Source of the DNA: Bacteriovoracaceae bacterium UBA6261
GTDB taxonomy: Bacteria > Bdellovibrionota > Bacteriovoracia > Bacteriovoracales > Bacteriovoracaceae
Length of the DNA: 64,000 bases
Reading direction: 5' to 3'
Assembly: GCA_002440825.1 (NCBI GenBank)
Contig: DJVH01000093.1
Span: 51,041-115,040, forward strand
Part shown: one piece after another, positions 61,370 through 64,000 of the stretch
Layout: every line of letters begins with the position of its first letter
How positions within the stretch are numbered: the first letter of the stretch is position 1
Notes under the pieces: generated by a model
Databases searched by the model: none
Seen by the model: only the letters and a program-made list of their open reading frames with translations
Told to the model about the DNA's origin: nothing
Program-made: the position numbers and the translations under genes

Positions 61370-62305
61370 ATGAAAGAAGGCTTCCAGTCTCAGCTGAACA
61401 AATTTGTCGTTTTTGAAATTTTCTGATTTGGGAAAGTCTGCACCGACGGTAAACGTTCCGTAGAGCCATCCTCCGTAAAGAAGCTGGCGGTAACTGACGG
61501 AAGCATCGTAGCCATCATAATAATAGGTCGGAGAAAATTTGGCGTTGGCACCAACAGCATAGGAAAGACCTCGTTCTTCGCCGAGGTGTTGATAGAGCGT
61601 AAGACTGTGGCGTAGTTCAAAGATATCTCTTTCATCTGTCCACACCAGTGAATTCACCTGTTCAGTGTGAAACGTTTCATTCCACTTTCGATTGAAAGTG
61701 AGTTGCGAAATTTCCTGAAAGCCGGCCTGTCGGTATAAGAGAAAAGTCTGGTTTAAATCAATTTCGACATACTTCGTGTTGTATTCCTTTTGCATGTTGA
61801 GTTTTAAAAAAGGATTGATGGGCATGTCGAGACGGATCCCGAATTTGATTAAACTGCTGAAAGCTTTTAGCTTAGGAAGAAGAAAATCAGCTCCGGCCGT
61901 ATAACGATCTTCATAAGCCGTGGTGTATTTGGAAGTGATGCGATTTTTTTTATTGCGTGCAACGTTCTCATCGGTCAAGGCCTTCTTGATTTCATTTTGC
62001 TCTTTCTCAATGACGAGTTTTAATCTCTTGGTGGTTTTCGGAAGATCAAATCGCATCTGCAGATCAAAATCGTTTTCAATTTTAGAGCCTTCGGACTTAT
62101 AGACAGCAGTAGAAACAAAAATTGTGCTTTTATTTTCCTTGAGTAGATACTTCTGGTTGGAAAAAAAAGAATCAATCGTTCTGTTGAAGAGCCGCCATTC
62201 AGAAGAAATAAATTTTCCTGTTTGTTCTCCAGAGACAACTTCTTTTTCTTCGGCGAAAACTGAACTGGTATAGATCATCAGACTGAGGGCCACTAATGTT
62301 TTAAT
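61367..62305 (-). CDS. Exported barrel-like protein with likely ATT start
   Basis: The best start appears to be ATT at 62305: it yields a clean signal peptide (M/I-KTLVALSLMIYTSSVFA) and has GGGGTG upstream, while the GTG at 62293 has no Shine-Dalgarno. The ATT overlaps the TAA of the upstream gene by one base. About 312 residues, mostly alternating strands (YEDRYTAGADFLLPKL, LTFNRKWNETFHTEQVN, GWLYGTFTVGADFP), ending LRLEAFFH with a near-terminal Phe. Probably an outer-membrane barrel; function unknown. Confidence 0.66.
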   Translation of the reverse strand: MKTLVALSLMIYTSSVFAEEKEVVSGEQTGKFISSEWRLFNRTIDSFFSNQKYLLKENKSTIFVSTAVYKSEGSKIENDFDLQMRFDLPKTTKRLKLVIEKEQNEIKKALTDENVARNKKNRITSKYTTAYEDRYTAGADFLLPKLKAFSSLIKFGIRLDMPINPFLKLNMQKEYNTKYVEIDLNQTFLLYRQAGFQEISQLTFNRKWNETFHTEQVNSLVWTDERDIFELRHSLTLYQHLGEERGLSYAVGANAKFSPTYYYDGYDASVSYRQLLYGGWLYGTFTVGADFPKSENFKNDKFVQLRLEAFFH

Positions 62306-62819
62306 AGTTCACCCCGACCGAAAGAATGATATGTCTCGTGAAAAATTTAACATTGGTAACCTGATATGTGGCCGTCACAAAGGTTGGATCAAATTTATAA
62401 AGAAGACCGGCTTCAAAAAGGAACAGTGTTTTTTTGGAAATGCTTTGTTCATCTTTTCCCAGAATCGGATTCTTGTGAAGAACGGATTTCGCAAATCCTC
62501 CGGCCACTCGATAAAAGAGAGGCTTTTTTAACAGCGGAAACATAACTCCTGCTTTAAAGCCCAGGGCGCCGGCGCGAAGATTATCGGAGCGGTTTTTCCA
62601 GTCCTCCCAAAGTGAAGCATTGACGAAAGCGTTGTAGCCGTATTTCCATTTTTTAATTTCTTTTCTGACTACGAAGCCATATTCGAAAAGAAAATAATCT
62701 TTATTAATCACAGGAGGCGCAAAATTCACAAGTGAGCCTTCACGGAGCAGCAGCTCCTCTGCCTTGAGGGGAAGACTGAAAACGATCGTAAATAGAAGCA
62801 GCTGTAAAAAAGCTTTCAT
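62301..62819 (-). CDS. Exported barrel-like protein, unknown
   Basis: 172 residues with a signal peptide (ending LPLKA) and strands such as YFLFEYGFVVRKEIKKWKYGYNAF and LYKFDPTFVTATYQVTNVKF, ending SVGVNY with a C-terminal aromatic as in outer-membrane proteins. Too small for a large porin. Two-gene unit with the downstream exported protein, whose start overlaps this stop. Confidence 0.64.
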   Translation of the reverse strand: MKAFLQLLLFTIVFSLPLKAEELLLREGSLVNFAPPVINKDYFLFEYGFVVRKEIKKWKYGYNAFVNASLWEDWKNRSDNLRAGALGFKAGVMFPLLKKPLFYRVAGGFAKSVLHKNPILGKDEQSISKKTLFLFEAGLLYKFDPTFVTATYQVTNVKFFTRHIILSVGVNY

Positions 62820-62894
62820 TGTTCATAAGTGTTGTCGATTCAAGGCTTTATGTCAAAACTAAAGCTTTTTAGTCAGGTTTCCGAAAAGCCTCTT

Positions 62895-64000
62895 ATGAAG
62901 ACTATTCTGCTGCTTTCCTTTTTGATCAATACTTACGCCTACGCCGATTGCACGCCTAAGGATTTAACAGATCCAGCGTATTTAAAATCAGTGGGAAAAG
63001 AAAATCTTATCGATCACTTTTCCAAACCGCGGGATCAGGATAGCGTCGGTTGGTGCGGAGCTTATGCCACAACGGATTCGCTTTCATTTTCGGTAGGTGA
63101 AGCTATCTCTGCGGTGGACGTTTCCTTAAATCAATATGCCAATGAAAAAAAAGACGGCCGCCTTCAGGATATGAGTGGAATCAGTATTCTTTCTGCAACC
63201 AACGTGGCCAAGAAAAACGGGTACTGTCCTGAATCTGTTATCCCTTCCGATCAGACATCGTCATCCAACCTTGGTCATCAGGCGATTTTGAACATGATGG
63301 CCTCTTTTCAAAAAATTGCAGATGATTTTAAGGCCAAGGGCAAGCCGCAGGATTACTGCGTTCAATGTTCGACTGATCAATTTGAAAAAGTTATCAAGCC
63401 GACTCTCCCCAATGCGACCGGCGATATGATTCGTGAAGTTCTGATTCAGAATGAAGGCGACAGTTTAAAAAGTATCCGCGCACTGATGGACAGGCTCTGT
63501 GAAGGAAAGAGAAAAATTGCCAAGCCGGATACAGATCTGATTTACACCAGCGGAAAAAATGTCAGCAAAATTCTGGATGAAGCACTCGATAATGAATCCA
63601 TGCCAAGCATTGGTATGAGTACATCTTTTTTTGCTACGGATGAATCCGTACCAGGCGGTCACGGTCCACATGAAATGATGATTGTTGCCAGACGCCCAGG
63701 CGCCGACGGCAAATGTGAATATCTTGTCCGCAATTCCTGGGGACGTAGCTGCGCTTATTATCGACCGGAAATAAAAAACAAATGTGATCCGGCCAAAGGC
63801 TCTTTCTGGATGAACAATGACCAGCTTCAGTCCGGAGTGACAGATGTGGTTGTCGTCAAGAATGCCTCTAAAAACGAAGTTAAGCCAAAACCGGAAACAG
63901 AAGGGTCAGCAAAAGAGTCCAAAGATGACCGCGTTGTCACTCGAAGAGACAACAGTCAGAAAACAAAAGTCGAGACAAAAGACTCGTCAAAAGATACGAC
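62895..64000 (+). CDS. Exported papain-like cysteine protease (partial at window end)
   Basis: At least 368 residues, running off the window. Signal peptide (residues 1-17, ending AYA). Cys54 with Gln48 six residues earlier (QDSVGWCGAYA), His near 259 (GGHGPHEMMIVA) and Asn280 (LVRNSWGRSC) give the C1 papain set, and several extra Cys suggest disulfides. After about 325 a hydrophilic Lys/Glu/Ser/Thr-rich tail starts. It resembles the protease at 23064 in design, with a smaller insertion between Cys and His. Weak Shine-Dalgarno. Confidence 0.8.
   Translation, partial: MKTILLLSFLINTYAYADCTPKDLTDPAYLKSVGKENLIDHFSKPRDQDSVGWCGAYATTDSLSFSVGEAISAVDVSLNQYANEKKDGRLQDMSGISILSATNVAKKNGYCPESVIPSDQTSSSNLGHQAILNMMASFQKIADDFKAKGKPQDYCVQCSTDQFEKVIKPTLPNATGDMIREVLIQNEGDSLKSIRALMDRLCEGKRKIAKPDTDLIYTSGKNVSKILDEALDNESMPSIGMSTSFFATDESVPGGHGPHEMMIVARRPGADGKCEYLVRNSWGRSCAYYRPEIKNKCDPAKGSFWMNNDQLQSGVTDVVVVKNASKNEVKPKPETEGSAKESKDDRVVTRRDNSQKTKVETKDSSKDT

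Noticed and set aside
1..64000. CRISPR array, IS element or prophage
   Set aside because: No regularly spaced direct repeats, transposase, integrase or phage structural gene was seen; the Bor-like gene alone is not enough.

Overview
The window looks like chromosomal DNA of a Gram-negative bacterium with a double membrane: many signal peptides and lipoboxes, beta-barrel-like exported proteins, AmpG, LolD/MacB-like ABC parts and periplasmic cytochromes c. The AT-leaning composition, many exported proteases, esterases and lipoproteins, heme-sensing and 4HB chemotaxis receptors, an HD-GYP protein and an L,D-transpeptidase would fit a Bdellovibrionota/Bacteriovorax-like predator. That taxonomy is an inference. 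No rRNA, phage, insertion sequence or CRISPR array was seen.

Layout. 1-4.2 kb: ampG, a secreted esterase, an exported barrel-like protein and a VOC protein. 4.2-10.8 kb: an OYE flavin reductase divergent from an Rrf2 regulator with a long operator-like dyad and a tRNA-Cys-like gene, then ASCH, cupredoxin-like, methyltransferase, pirin and Bor-like lipoprotein genes. 10.9-25.3 kb: quinone oxidoreductase, radD, an AlaA-type aminotransferase, a heme-binding chemoreceptor, an XRE-PAS protein, lipoproteins, a Kef-type antiporter and a papain-like exported protease. 25.4-37.3 kb: an IucA/IucC-like lipoprotein, quinol NO reductase (norB), PAP2, MCP plus response regulator, FMN reductase, TauE, LysR divergent from ClC, and dapB. 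37.3-49.4 kb: a Csp-like copper protein, CLC-F, a tightly overlapping dioxygenase/ABC exporter/amidotransferase operon, the cytochrome b561-SHP-diheme cytochrome c operon and a RoxA-type hydroxylase. 49.4-64 kb: HD-GYP, L,D-transpeptidase, SMR exporter, a ParB-like protein, a histidine kinase, LysR divergent from TerC, htpX, two exported proteins and a second papain-like protease cut by the window end.

The most notable signal is a four-copy family of very small transcription units, all on the minus strand (about 4.19-4.43, 9.48-9.79, 9.82-10.15 and 17.91-18.23 kb). Each has an FNR/CRP-type palindrome, exactly 29 bases from its centre to a GATACT-like -10 (class II geometry, -41.5), a strong Shine-Dalgarno, a 16-28 codon ORF of pattern M-R-x-R-x-(F/Y)...F-S-R-x-R, an untranslated tail and an intrinsic terminator. 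None was recognisable as a known family. They may be FNR-type-regulated small peptides or dual-function small RNAs. With norB, the SHP/DHC cytochromes and the heme chemoreceptor, they suggest a redox or nitric-oxide theme, but that link is inference.
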